A stretch of DNA of 64,000 nucleotides from Maricaulis sp965657935 (GTDB lineage: Bacteria > Pseudomonadota > Alphaproteobacteria > Caulobacterales > Maricaulaceae): assembly GCA_965657935.1 (NCBI GenBank), contig CBFHQE010000001.1, forward strand, positions 50,132 to 114,131. The letters are read 5' to 3'. Positions 33,952 through 43,325 of this stretch are shown one piece after another. Position numbers and translations under genes: made by a program. Below the pieces are notes generated by a model. It saw only the letters and a list, made by a program, of their open reading frames with translations, did not search any database and was not told the DNA's origin. Every line of letters starts with the position of its first letter. Within the stretch, counting starts at the first letter, position 1.

Positions 33952-35222
33952 ACAGCGGTCAGCCTTTCGCCCTTCAGCAAACGCGGCGGGTCACCCGTCT
34001 CTCCCCCCGCCTGGCGCATGAAGAAACGGCGGGCTGGCGGGATCGCATTGACGATCGAAAGACCGAGCCCGCGGATATGGCGCACAGGTTCGATGTCATT
34101 TGAAAACAGGCGCGTGAAGATGTCCGTTCCCAAGGCCAACGTCGCGCTGTCGAACTTGCGCCAGTCTTCATAGCGTCGCAACGTAGTCAAAGCGCCAACA
34201 TCATGCCCGGTGCGCTTGGCATTTCCGCAGACTTCCGCCAGGGCTGCAGCATCGCGAATGCCCAGATTGAACCCCTGACCGGCAATCGGGTGGATGCCGC
34301 GGGCAGCGTCCCCAACAAACGCCAGACGAGGCTGACAGAATTGCTCGGAATAACGCAGCCCCAGCGGATAGACCCAGCGCGGGCCCACCGGGCTGACCTT
34401 GCCAAGAAAGTCTCCAAACCGGTTTTCGAGTTCGTACTGGAAGACCTCGTCAGACGCGGTTTTGAGAGCGGCGGCGGCCTTGTCGCCTTCAGTCCAGACC
34501 AGCGATGAGCGATTGTCAGGAAGTGGCAGGATGGCAAAAGGCCCGGCGGGCATGAAGTATTCATAAGCCACGCCATTATGGGGCTCTTCGTGCTGGACGG
34601 TCGCAACCACACCGTTCTGACCATAATTCCAGCCATAGGAGCGAATGCCGCTCTGAGCCTTGCGCCGAGAGAATTTGCCATCACAGGCCACGATGAGAGC
34701 TCCGGACAGCCTGCGCCCGTCTTCCAACGTGACGACACCGTGATCTCCAAAAACCTCGTGTTCGACCGCCTTGGCCGGGGATATGGCCACAATCCGGTCA
34801 TGGTTCTTGAGCACCTTGACCAATGCGTGTCGGGTATGCCGGTTCTCGGCCATCCAGCCCAGGGGTTCGCCGTCAGGACCGTCGCTGATTTCGCGCCGAT
34901 CGAAATGCAGCGAGTGGCGTCCAGGACCTCCCGGCTTGGTGCCGCCATAGGGCCGGCCATCGCAGACCAGTATGTGTTCAATGCGTTGCGTGTGGGGGTA
35001 AAGATGTTCAGCGACGCCAAGTGCCTCGAACATGCGCCAGGACGTGTATGCCAGAGCCGAGGATCGACCATCGAATTCCGGCGCCAGCTGATCCTCGACC
35101 GGCAGCGCGTCTACCACGGCGACAGACAGGCCCGCCTGGTCCATGGCCAGAGCCAGGGTCAGCCCAGCCAGACCACCGCCAACAATGACCACATCACCTT
35201 GAAAGAAATATTCCTGCGTCAT
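33948..35222 (-). CDS. FAD-dependent monooxygenase, UbiH/UbiF family
   Basis: About 424 residues. The N-terminal Rossmann motif VVIVGGGLAGLTLALA begins near residue 10 and the second FAD motif GDAARGIHPIAGQGFNLGIRD is near 295, both diagnostic of ubiquinone hydroxylases. It probably hydroxylates a ubiquinone precursor ring; which position cannot be told. I use ATG at 35222, which starts close to the FAD motif. An ATG at 35234 adds four residues. Neither has a strong ribosome site. Confidence 0.9.
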   Translation of the reverse strand: MTQEYFFQGDVVIVGGGLAGLTLALAMDQAGLSVAVVDALPVEDQLAPEFDGRSSALAYTSWRMFEALGVAEHLYPHTQRIEHILVCDGRPYGGTKPGGPGRHSLHFDRREISDGPDGEPLGWMAENRHTRHALVKVLKNHDRIVAISPAKAVEHEVFGDHGVVTLEDGRRLSGALIVACDGKFSRRKAQSGIRSYGWNYGQNGVVATVQHEEPHNGVAYEYFMPAGPFAILPLPDNRSSLVWTEGDKAAAALKTASDEVFQYELENRFGDFLGKVSPVGPRWVYPLGLRYSEQFCQPRLAFVGDAARGIHPIAGQGFNLGIRDAAALAEVCGNAKRTGHDVGALTTLRRYEDWRKFDSATLALGTDIFTRLFSNDIEPVRHIRGLGLSIVNAIPPARRFFMRQAGGETGDPPRLLKGERLTAV

Positions 35223-35321
35223 GACCCGGAGCATAGGCGGATTGGCGTCCGAGAAAAGCGGACACAGCGCCGCGCCCTGCTTTATCTTCTGTTAACCCCC
35301 CGGGAACCCTTACAGGGCTAA

Positions 35322-37754
35322 ATGATCCGCATGTCCAAGCGTACCCAGCCAACTGACGAACCTGTCGCCAAACAACCGCCGCTTTGGCGACTGCGCGCAC
35401 GCGATGTGATTTTTGGCGGCATCATGCTCGTGGGCGGACTGTTTCTGCTCACCTCCCTGCTCAGCTACAATCCGCTCGATCCGAGCTGGAATGTCGCTTC
35501 AGACAATGACATCAGGAATGTGATGGGCAGCCCTGGCGCGGGTCTCGCAGACCTCGCGCTGCAGCTGTTTGGCTGGTCCGCCGGCTTCCCCGCCATTGCG
35601 ACCATCCTCTGGGGCGGCATCTTGATCTGGCGCATGCCACGTCATCGCTCTCACTCCATGGCTCCGTCCCGCTGGTTATTTGCATTTATCGGCACTCTGG
35701 GCATGGGGATGTGTCTCAGCGCGTTGCCGATTCCGGCAACCTGGCCCTTCCCGACGGGTCTGGGCGGCTCACTTGGGGATCTGCTTGCCAGTTTTGTGGC
35801 TCAAGGCCCGCAAGCGCTTGACCTGCCCTCCGCAGACATCATTGCCGCCGGCGTCGGATTTTTGATCGCCTTGCTCGGCGTCTTCATGACATTCGGGCTT
35901 CGCTCGGGCGATATCGCTTCCGCGGCGGACGTCGCCAGTCTGGCTTGGGCCACAGTTCGCGTGTGGATAGATGCATTACGCGGAATTGGCCCATCGATCG
36001 CTCGAATTTTCGGCGGTAATTCAGAAACAGAGCCAACCGTGGAAAGACGGAATGCTGGCCGAGAGGACCCTCCGCTGCGCAAGGCTATGCGTGCGGCCGC
36101 AAGGGTGGATGACACACCGGAAGTCGAGGACATAGCGGAACCGCAAGCCACAGGTGTCGCCGCTACGGTAAAGGTTGCTGCCTCCAGAAAATCCAGGGCG
36201 TCGGGCCGCGATGTGCGTGAAGCTCAGGGTGCCCTGCCGTTCGCCAAGACAAAAGGCTTCAAACTTCCACGGCTGGATTTGTTGGCCAAGCCGGCGGTGC
36301 GCAATGATGCCGTTGACGAGGCTGCCCTGCGCCAGAACGCGGAGCTGCTGCAAGGCGTATTGTCGGACTTCGGTGTGAAGGGCGAAATCGTCCAGGTGCG
36401 CCCGGGCCCTGTTGTCACGCTCTATGAATTTGAACCTGCGCCGGGCGTTAAATCCTCTCGCGTGATTAACTTGGCCGATGATATTGCCCGCTCGATGAGC
36501 ACGACGGCCGCGCGTGTCGCGGTTGTCCCGGGCCGCAATGCGATCGGGATCGAACTCCCCAACGCACAGCGCGAAACCGTGTTTCTGCGGGCGTTGCTGA
36601 ATGCCAAGGCCTTCGAAGACACCAAGGCCGAACTGCCAATGGCGCTGGGTGAAACAATCGGCGGCGAACCGTTTGTGGCCGATCTGGCCAGGATGCCTCA
36701 CCTCCTGATCGCCGGCACCACCGGTTCCGGCAAGTCGGTCGGCATCAATGCAATGATCCTTTCCCTGCTCTATCGCCTGCCGCCGGAAGAGTGCCGGATG
36801 ATCATGATTGATCCGAAAATGCTGGAACTGTCGGTCTATGACGGTATTCCCCATCTTTTGACGCCGGTTGTCACCGACCCCAAGAAAGCGGTTGTTGCCC
36901 TGAAATGGGCCGTACGCGAGATGGAAAGCCGGTATCTGCGCATGTCCAAGATCGGCGTGCGAAATGTCTCCGGCTTCAACGAACGCGTTGCCGAGGCGAT
37001 CGGAAAAGGTGAGGATCTCTCCCGAACCGTCCAGACCGGCTACGACAAGGAGACCGGCGAGCCTGTTTTCGAGACAGAGACGATTGAAACCGAGAAAATG
37101 CCCTACATCGTCGTCATTATCGACGAGATGGCGGACCTGATGATGGTCGCCGGCAAGGAAATTGAGGCCGCCGTACAGCGCCTGGCCCAGATGGCCCGTG
37201 CCGCCGGCATCCATCTCGTGACCGCGACACAGCGCCCGTCCGTGGACGTCATCACCGGCACCATCAAGGCCAATTTCCCCACGCGGATATCCTACTCTGT
37301 CACCTCCAAGATCGACAGCCGGACCATTCTCGGCGAACAGGGTGCGGAGCAGCTGCTGGGCATGGGTGATCTGTTATACATGGCATCAGGTGGCCGCCTG
37401 CGACGCCTGCATGGCCCTTTTGTCTCCGACCGCGAAGTCGAGGACATCGCCGGATTTCTCAAGAAGCAGGCTGCGCCGGAATATCTCGACGCGATAACCG
37501 CGGGCGGCGAGGAAGACGAGGATGGCATTCCCGGCATGGAGGGTGAGGGCAGTGGTGACGCGCTGTTCGACCAGGCTGTGGCCCTGGTGGCCAAGGACCG
37601 CAAGGCTTCGACCAGCTATATCCAGCGTCGCCTGCAGATCGGCTATAACCGCGCCGCAACGCTGATCGAGCGCATGGAAGAAGAAGGCATGATCGGCCCG
37701 GGTGACCATGCCGGCCGGCGAGAAATCTATCTGCCGGAGCCCAGTGAGGGCTGA
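35322..37754 (+). CDS. ftsK: DNA translocase FtsK
   Basis: An 810-residue protein with four N-terminal membrane segments (about residues 25-200), a linker and a RecA-like motor. Walker A GTTGSGKSVG is near residue 465 and the Walker B region VVIIDEMADLMM near 595. The C-terminal gamma winged helix (STSYIQRRLQIGYNRAATLIERME) recognises KOPS-like sites. It anchors at the septum and clears or aligns chromosome termini for XerCD. It is divergent from the UbiH-family gene. Confidence 0.97.
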   Translation: MIRMSKRTQPTDEPVAKQPPLWRLRARDVIFGGIMLVGGLFLLTSLLSYNPLDPSWNVASDNDIRNVMGSPGAGLADLALQLFGWSAGFPAIATILWGGILIWRMPRHRSHSMAPSRWLFAFIGTLGMGMCLSALPIPATWPFPTGLGGSLGDLLASFVAQGPQALDLPSADIIAAGVGFLIALLGVFMTFGLRSGDIASAADVASLAWATVRVWIDALRGIGPSIARIFGGNSETEPTVERRNAGREDPPLRKAMRAAARVDDTPEVEDIAEPQATGVAATVKVAASRKSRASGRDVREAQGALPFAKTKGFKLPRLDLLAKPAVRNDAVDEAALRQNAELLQGVLSDFGVKGEIVQVRPGPVVTLYEFEPAPGVKSSRVINLADDIARSMSTTAARVAVVPGRNAIGIELPNAQRETVFLRALLNAKAFEDTKAELPMALGETIGGEPFVADLARMPHLLIAGTTGSGKSVGINAMILSLLYRLPPEECRMIMIDPKMLELSVYDGIPHLLTPVVTDPKKAVVALKWAVREMESRYLRMSKIGVRNVSGFNERVAEAIGKGEDLSRTVQTGYDKETGEPVFETETIETEKMPYIVVIIDEMADLMMVAGKEIEAAVQRLAQMARAAGIHLVTATQRPSVDVITGTIKANFPTRISYSVTSKIDSRTILGEQGAEQLLGMGDLLYMASGGRLRRLHGPFVSDREVEDIAGFLKKQAAPEYLDAITAGGEEDEDGIPGMEGEGSGDALFDQAVALVAKDRKASTSYIQRRLQIGYNRAATLIERMEEEGMIGPGDHAGRREIYLPEPSEG

Positions 37755-37845
37755 GCTGACATTTCTGTAACCTCGCTAACGCGGTGTTGAATGGCCCCTT
37801 GGGTCGTGACCTGCTTGTCTCTGCGCGCGGCATAGTGAGGATCAC

Positions 37846-38700
37846 ATGAAACTTGTATTCGGCACCCTTCTGGCCGCCGCGTTATGCGCACCTGTCTTAG
37901 CTCAACCCACAGCCACCGAAATCTGGCGCTCCGATCGTGTGTCCCGTCCGGAGGCGGTGCATGTTCCCGATGGCAGCGACTGGGCCATTATCGGCAATCA
38001 GGGGCCTGAAGGCTCTGATCGCGGTGGCTATCTGTCACGCCTGAATCTGGTGTCTGGCGAATTCCAGGAGTTCTGGGCGCGAGGTTATGAGGGTCCGCTC
38101 GGCATTGTCAGCTCAGCCGATCAAATCTACTTCAGCGACAATGGAGACCGGGTAATTGTTCTCGATCGCCAGACGGGGCGAGAGGTCTATCGCCTTGAAG
38201 CGCCCGAGGATGCGGCGCTGTTCAACGATCTCGCGATTGATGCGGCTGGCGCGCTCTGGGCCACGGACACGCGCGTCGGCGCGATCTTTCGATATCACAA
38301 TGGTGAGTGGCGCCAGGTCGCGTCCGGCGACGTGTTCACGTCCGCCAACGGCATCGAGTTTGTCGACGGATGGGTCTACGTCGTCTGCTCCGGCGGTGTC
38401 GGAAATCTGATCCGTATTGACCCGGAGAGTTTCGAATATGAGGTTTTATTCTCGGGCGAGGGCTCACTTGACGGTGTTGTCACGGATGGCCGAGGCGGGC
38501 TGATCCTCAGCGACCTGGCCGGTCGCCTCCTGCATTGGAACCCGGCGCGAGGCGTTACCGTCCTCGATGAATTTGCCGACGAGGAGATCATGCTGAACTC
38601 CAGCGGTGGCACACCGGACGGACGCTACATCTTCTCGCCCCACTGGCGCCAGTCCCAGTTGTCCATGCACGAAGTGACCTATACCTCTCACGCTGATTAA
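37846..38700 (+). CDS. SMP-30/gluconolactonase-like beta-propeller protein, secreted
   Basis: A 284-residue protein with a clear signal peptide (cleavage near VLAQP). The remainder is repeated blades such as LGIVSSADQIYFSDNGD, FNDLAIDAAGALWATDT and DGVVTDGRGGLILSD, a propeller of the SMP-30/NHL type. Metal-binding residues cannot be assigned by eye, so lactonase activity is only possible. It lies between ftsK and lolA, 91 bp after the ftsK stop. Confidence 0.78.
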   Translation: MKLVFGTLLAAALCAPVLAQPTATEIWRSDRVSRPEAVHVPDGSDWAIIGNQGPEGSDRGGYLSRLNLVSGEFQEFWARGYEGPLGIVSSADQIYFSDNGDRVIVLDRQTGREVYRLEAPEDAALFNDLAIDAAGALWATDTRVGAIFRYHNGEWRQVASGDVFTSANGIEFVDGWVYVVCSGGVGNLIRIDPESFEYEVLFSGEGSLDGVVTDGRGGLILSDLAGRLLHWNPARGVTVLDEFADEEIMLNSSGGTPDGRYIFSPHWRQSQLSMHEVTYTSHAD

Positions 38701-38762
38701 ACTGCCGTGAAAATGAACGGACCGGTCTTGCTCGTGCCGCAATACCGGTCCAGCTTGTCGAC

Positions 38763-39431
38763 ATGATCACGATGTTTCTGTCCAGCCTGTTCCTGCAGGC
38801 CGTTGACCCCGCACAGACAAGCCCGGAGCCGTCGGCGAGTGACCGTGCTCCAGCTGAAACGCCCGTCGCTGATGCCTTTGATCCCGGCGTTGCCATGGTC
38901 GGAATCAATGAATATCTCAACTCCGTAGACACGCTGCGAGCGCGCTTCACCCAGGTTTCGCCGAATGGGTCCCTGATCAGCGGCTTGCTGTCCATGGATC
39001 GTCCAGGCCGGCTACGCTTCGAATACGATGACCCGAGCCCGATCACGGTTATTGCAGATGGCACCACGGTCGCAGTCGAAGACGCTGCGCTGGAGACCAT
39101 CGACCGGGCGCCCATCCGCGCGACACCGCTGTACTGGCTGCTCGCTGACGAGATCGATCTGGGCACCGATGCCGACGTGATCGACATCGTTCGCGAGTTC
39201 GGCTTCGTCTATGTCACCCTGCGGGACCCGAATGAAGAAATGCAGGGTTCTGTGCAATTCGTTTTTGAAGAGCCCACATACATTCTTCGTGAGTGGTTCG
39301 TAACTGACGCATTGGGGCAAATGACGCGGGTTATCATTCAAGATCAAGAAGTTGGTATAGAATTGAGCCCCCGGCTGTTTGTCATCCCCGAGCCTGAAAA
39401 CGATCGTGATTCGCGCCGCGGGCGCCGATAG
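38763..39431 (+). CDS. lolA: outer-membrane lipoprotein carrier protein LolA
   Basis: A 222-residue protein with a hydrophobic N-terminal signal, then LNSVDTLRARFTQVSPNG and GLLSMDRPGRLRFEYDDPSP, the LolA signatures. It would ferry lipoproteins from LolCDE to the outer membrane. The position downstream of ftsK is shared with other alphaproteobacteria. The C-terminus ends in an Arg-rich tail. Confidence 0.93.
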   Translation: MITMFLSSLFLQAVDPAQTSPEPSASDRAPAETPVADAFDPGVAMVGINEYLNSVDTLRARFTQVSPNGSLISGLLSMDRPGRLRFEYDDPSPITVIADGTTVAVEDAALETIDRAPIRATPLYWLLADEIDLGTDADVIDIVREFGFVYVTLRDPNEEMQGSVQFVFEEPTYILREWFVTDALGQMTRVIIQDQEVGIELSPRLFVIPEPENDRDSRRGRR

Positions 39432-39743
39432 GGTTGATGCTTTTTTGCCACAGGCAATTTCTTTCTCATTTTTTATTTGCAGAAAGAAGAAAGCTGTGGC
39501 GTTATTGTAACGCTGACTGATGGGCGTTATGGATCGGCGTCGTCCCCCCGCTTGCGGATCCGTCCCTCTCAGTTGCGCCGGTTTGATCCCCTCTCGGCGC
39601 TGCGCTGGAATTAACAGGCGCATGGCTTTAGCGCCCGGTCTCCTCCCCCCTCGAGACCGGGCGCTTTCTATTTCGGTGCGGATCTTAGTGCCCATGCCGC
39701 TTCGCCCTGTTGCGTGCGGCCAATCTCACGCTAGATAGACGCC
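39432..39743. other. intergenic region with short ORF and hairpin
   Basis: A 312-bp region. A 45-codon frame (39477-39614, TTG start, ending LRRFDPLSALRWN) stops 15 bp before a strong hairpin, but has no clear ribosome site. A longer ATG frame (39520-39738) is no better. The arrangement could be a leader/attenuator or just the end of the lolA transcript. Confidence 0.4.
39630..39670 (+). terminator. rho-independent terminator or attenuator
   Basis: AGCGCCCGGTCTC (39630-39642) pairs perfectly with GAGACCGGGCGCT (39653-39665) across a C-rich loop, followed by TTCTATTT. It is 74 bp before the next gene and 199 bp after lolA. Confidence 0.85.
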
Positions 39744-40355
39744 ATGTATTTTGAAGACGACGAGCCTGAAACGCCTGATGTCCCGCGCTTGCTGGAAGAA
39801 ATTCCGCTGCTTTACAGGGTCAAGGCCTTTGCCGACAGCATGAATGCCAACGCCTGGTTCTCCCGCCTGGGCGAGCCTCTGGATTCGCGCGAACAGGCCT
39901 TGTCCCGGTATTATCTGGACGGGTTGGGCTTCCCCGAAGCGGAACCCGCGCTCCTGTCAGACTGGGATGACGCAGCCACCGCGGCCGAAACACTTGATCG
40001 CGACCCGATCAGCTGGGAGGCCGAGGAAATGCTGCGAACGGCCCTGGTCGCTCAGGCTCTGGAACGGCTGGATGAACAGGCTGTTTCCGCCGCCCTCGCG
40101 ATGATTGCGCAACAGACCAGTGAAACTGCCCGCGATGCTGTCGAGGACGCCGCAGCCATATCCGACGTCACAGATATCTCACTCGTGCACGCAGCAGCCG
40201 GTGCCCTGGCACAAGCCGCCAATGGCGCAGCCCTTGTCGTCATGGCGGAGGCTGATGGCGAGGATGACCCGCACCCTTTCCTCGCGCGCTGGCGATTGTT
40301 CGCCCGGGGTCGCTGGCCAGTTGGCCTAGCGGGCAATACCTACAACATCCTCTGA
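39744..40355 (+). CDS. hypothetical acidic protein
   Basis: A 203-residue soluble protein, strongly acidic and Ala-rich, with no membrane segment or catalytic motif. It starts MYFEDDEPETPDVPRLLEEI and has long predicted helices. I do not recognise a family, although the composition suggests a conserved cytoplasmic protein. The TrpF-like gene begins 1 bp after the stop, so the two are coexpressed. Confidence 0.8.
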   Translation: MYFEDDEPETPDVPRLLEEIPLLYRVKAFADSMNANAWFSRLGEPLDSREQALSRYYLDGLGFPEAEPALLSDWDDAATAAETLDRDPISWEAEEMLRTALVAQALERLDEQAVSAALAMIAQQTSETARDAVEDAAAISDVTDISLVHAAAGALAQAANGAALVVMAEADGEDDPHPFLARWRLFARGRWPVGLAGNTYNIL

Positions 40356-40356
40356 C

Positions 40357-41031
40357 ATGGCCAGTCGGACGCGGCTCAAGGTTTGCTGCATCAAGAGCAT
40401 CGGCGAGGCCCGGATGGCCCTTGCTGCCGGAGCAGACATACTGGGTCTTGTGGGACCCATGCCGTCAGGCCCGGGCACGATCTCCTATACCGACGCCCGC
40501 CTGATCCCATCCGAACTACCCGCCTCGGTGGAACCCTGGCTTCTGACGAGCGAAACGACCGCTGAGGCGCTGATTTCGGCGGCAAAGGAGAGCAGTGTCT
40601 GCAATCTCCAGATCGTTCGCCATATAGATCCACGCGAACTCCGGCGACTGCGCGCAGCGCGGCCCGAGCTCAAACTTGTTCAGGTCATCCATGTCGAGGA
40701 CGAGGGGGCGCTGGAACTGATTGCGGTCTACGAGCCCCATATCGACGCCTTCCTGCTCGATAGCGGGAAACCCAGCGCCGCCAATGAAACACTGGGCGGG
40801 ACCGGTCATGTCCATGACTGGTCGATCAGCGCCCGGTTTGTGGCCGCAACCCGTAAACCTGTCATGCTGGCCGGTGGGTTGAACGCCGATAACGTTCAGG
40901 ACGCTGTCAGCAGGGTGCGCCCGCATGGCGTTGATCTATGCTCCAGCCTGCGTCAGGAAGATGCGCTGAACGTCGAACTACTGCAGGAATTTGTGCAGGC
41001 CCTTCATCTTGCCGATCAGGAAAGAACATGA
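40357..41031 (+). CDS. phosphoribosylanthranilate isomerase-like protein (TrpF family)
   Basis: A 224-residue TIM barrel. KVCCIKSIGEARMALAAGAD corresponds to TrpF KxCGI(T/K), retaining the catalytic Cys but with Cys in place of Gly. DAFLLDS, GGTGHVHDWS and MLAGGLNADNV match the catalytic Asp and phosphate loops. No other trp gene is near, so this may be a divergent paralogue rather than the tryptophan enzyme. Its stop overlaps the xthA start by 4 bp. Confidence 0.78.
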   Translation: MASRTRLKVCCIKSIGEARMALAAGADILGLVGPMPSGPGTISYTDARLIPSELPASVEPWLLTSETTAEALISAAKESSVCNLQIVRHIDPRELRRLRAARPELKLVQVIHVEDEGALELIAVYEPHIDAFLLDSGKPSAANETLGGTGHVHDWSISARFVAATRKPVMLAGGLNADNVQDAVSRVRPHGVDLCSSLRQEDALNVELLQEFVQALHLADQERT

Positions 41032-41840
41032 CCGGATTTACGCTCGCCACCTGGAACATCAATTCTGTCCGCCTCCGCGCACCACTGGTTGCGGAATGGG
41101 TGAAACTGGCGGATCCGGATGTTCTCTGCCTGCAGGAAATCAAGTGTCAGAACCATGAATTCCCGGAAGAGGCCTTCCGTGAGATGGGTTTCTCGCACTT
41201 TCATGTCCGTGGCCAGAAAGGCATGCACGGCGTCGCGATCGCCTCGAAGTTTCCGCTCGAGGATATCGGCGATGAAGGTTTGTGCCCGCGCGAGGAAGCG
41301 CGCCACCAACGTGTGATGGTCGAAGGTATCGAGCTGCACAATTTCTACATCCCGGCCGGCGGTGACGAGCCCGATCCTGAAACCAATCCCCGTTTTGCTC
41401 ACAAGATGGAGTTCTTGCAGCGCCTGGAAAAGTATTTCGGTGACCGGCGCTCTGAAAATGCCCCGCTGGTCCTGGTCGGCGATTTCAATATCGCGCCCTA
41501 CGAACACGATGTCTGGTCGCACAAGCAATTACTGAAGGTTGTCTCGCATACACCGGTCGAGACCGAGGCATTGGAACGCATTCGCCAGGCCGGTGATTTC
41601 TCTGATATCGCGCGCGAACTCGTACCGATGGACGAGAAAGTCTACACATGGTGGAGCTATCGCGCGAAGGACTGGCGCAAGGCCAATCGCGGCCGCCGCC
41701 TCGATCATATCTGGACCGCCCCCAGCGTGACGGCCCGATCGGTCGCCGCGGGTCGGGATGGGTTCAAGGTGTGGGAAGACCTGCGTAGTTACGTAAAACC
41801 GTCCGACCACGCTCCGGTGACCCTGAAAATCGACGGTTAG
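41028..41840 (+). CDS. xthA: exodeoxyribonuclease III
   Basis: A 270-residue AP endonuclease/3'-5' exonuclease. FTLATWNINSVRLR at the N-terminus, LCLQEIKCQ with the catalytic Glu, LVGDFNIAPYEHDVW near 150 and RLDHIWTA plus SDHAPV at the end give the complete EEP-fold active site. ATG at 41028 is inside the TrpF-like stop (ATGA). It works in base-excision repair. The tail overlaps the convergent DUF922-like gene by 4 bp. Confidence 0.96.
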   Translation: MTGFTLATWNINSVRLRAPLVAEWVKLADPDVLCLQEIKCQNHEFPEEAFREMGFSHFHVRGQKGMHGVAIASKFPLEDIGDEGLCPREEARHQRVMVEGIELHNFYIPAGGDEPDPETNPRFAHKMEFLQRLEKYFGDRRSENAPLVLVGDFNIAPYEHDVWSHKQLLKVVSHTPVETEALERIRQAGDFSDIARELVPMDEKVYTWWSYRAKDWRKANRGRRLDHIWTAPSVTARSVAAGRDGFKVWEDLRSYVKPSDHAPVTLKIDG

Positions 41841-42445
41841 AGGCGTTCGTCCATGAACGCGTTGAAGTCGAAACCAGGTTGCTCCATGCCGTGTCGAGTG
41901 ACCCGGTCATAATCGCGTTGCCACCTGCTGATACGATCATTGGTCGTGTCCACCGTCTCCCGAAGGATGGCTTCCAGCCTCTCGCAATTATCTCGCGCGC
42001 CAACACTCGCCAAATCATTGTAAGCGGAAATCGCTCCCAGAAACGCGATGAGCGCGTGAAGGTTCTCGTGCACGGTCAGGACATGCATCCGCCGGTCCCA
42101 TGACTCGCGATCGGCACGGGGCGCATTGTCATATCCGAGCCAGCGTGGATAAAGAATTTCGACTTCCAGAGGCAGCTCAAGCACGCGCAGCGCGCAACCC
42201 TGTTCGCTCGGGGAAAACTCGTAATACGTGCGCAGCATGGTATTGGTAACCGCGTCATATCCCAGTGGGCCCGCATACCGCAGGGCCTCTACGGCATGAC
42301 GGTAGCGGCGACCCTCAACGTCGTAAAACCGCACGGACATAATGACCGGCACTTCCTCGACTTCGGGCAGGCGCGGCAATTCCTGAGCGCGGACCGGTAC
42401 CGTCATCAAGATCCACAGTCCGACCGCCAGCAGGATACGCGTCAT
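41837..42445 (-). CDS. DUF922-like secreted putative Zn-dependent protease
   Basis: A 202-residue protein with a signal peptide (cleavage near VRAQ). WDRRMHVLTVHENLHALI contains HENLH at residues 126-130, an HExxH zinc motif in the position seen in DUF922 proteins. The family is predicted to be secreted metalloproteases without biochemical proof. It lies 26 bp downstream of the response regulator and may share its transcript. Confidence 0.72.
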   Translation of the reverse strand: MTRILLAVGLWILMTVPVRAQELPRLPEVEEVPVIMSVRFYDVEGRRYRHAVEALRYAGPLGYDAVTNTMLRTYYEFSPSEQGCALRVLELPLEVEILYPRWLGYDNAPRADRESWDRRMHVLTVHENLHALIAFLGAISAYNDLASVGARDNCERLEAILRETVDTTNDRISRWQRDYDRVTRHGMEQPGFDFNAFMDERL

Positions 42446-42471
42446 TTGTATTGGCCCCGGGTGGAAATCAA

Positions 42472-43158
42472 TCAGCTGGAGAGGCGATAACCGCCACTCT
42501 CGGTCACGAGAAGACGGGCATGGGATGTGTCCGGCTCGATCTTCTGACGCAGCCGATAGATATGAGTCTCCAGCGTGTGCGTGGTCACGGCGGGATTATA
42601 TCCCCAGACCTCGTGCAAAAGCTCGTCACGCGGTACCGGCTTGCCACTGGCGCGGTATAGGTATTTGAGAATATTGGTCTCTTTTTCCGTGAGGCGGACC
42701 TTGCGCTCATCCTCGGTGACCAGAAGTTTCATCGCCGGGCGGAATTCATACGGCCCGATCTGGAAGACAGCATCCTCGCTCTGTTCGTGCGAACGCAGGT
42801 GAGCTCGAACACGCGCCAGAAGCACAGAAAACTTGAACGGCTTGGTGACGTAGTCGTTGGCACCGGATTCCAGACCCAGTATCTGGTCGGCATCTGTATC
42901 CTGGCCCGTCAGCATCACAATGGGTGAACTGACACCATTCTTGCGCATCAAACGACAGGCCTCCCGGCCATCCATGTCAGGCAATTCAACATCGAGCAAA
43001 ATCAGGTCAGCGCGCTCCTCCTTGGAGCGGGCGATGCCACCACCGGCCGTGTCTGCCTGGATGGTGCGAAATTCCTCGTGCAAGGCAAATTGATCGATCA
43101 GCGCCTCGCGCAGATCATCATCGTCATCAATAATCAGAATGGTTTTTTGTGCGCTCAT
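42472..43158 (-). CDS. OmpR/PhoB family response regulator
   Basis: A 228-residue regulator. The receiver domain has the acidic pocket DDDDD at 11-15, phosphoacceptor Asp56 in LILLDVELPD and the switch lysine in VTKPFKFS near 103. The C-terminal winged helix (about 130-228) ends IYRLRQKIEPD...TESGGYRL. No histidine kinase is adjacent. The family architecture is like alphaproteobacterial orphan regulators, but I cannot name the orthologue. Confidence 0.94.
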   Translation of the reverse strand: MSAQKTILIIDDDDDLREALIDQFALHEEFRTIQADTAGGGIARSKEERADLILLDVELPDMDGREACRLMRKNGVSSPIVMLTGQDTDADQILGLESGANDYVTKPFKFSVLLARVRAHLRSHEQSEDAVFQIGPYEFRPAMKLLVTEDERKVRLTEKETNILKYLYRASGKPVPRDELLHEVWGYNPAVTTHTLETHIYRLRQKIEPDTSHARLLVTESGGYRLSS

Positions 43159-43325
43159 GTTTTGATCATGCCCATTTCGCGGAACAAGGCAAATCTTCTG
43201 CCCCGCCTGCCCGCTTCAGCCTACCCCTCAAGCAAAAGCGAAACCCTTGAGGCAAGCCACTGATCAACAAGATCTATTAGCCCACCCCTCCGCGCTCGCG
43301 AAAATGCTCTTTATGCGCTAGCTAT

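Noticed and set aside
36021..37214. 397-codon reverse reading frame
   Set aside because: Antisense to the conserved ftsK motor; His/Asp/Gly-rich shadow composition.
39520..39738. 72-codon forward frame through the 39630 hairpin
   Set aside because: Runs through the terminator stem, is Arg/Pro-rich noise and lacks a ribosome site.
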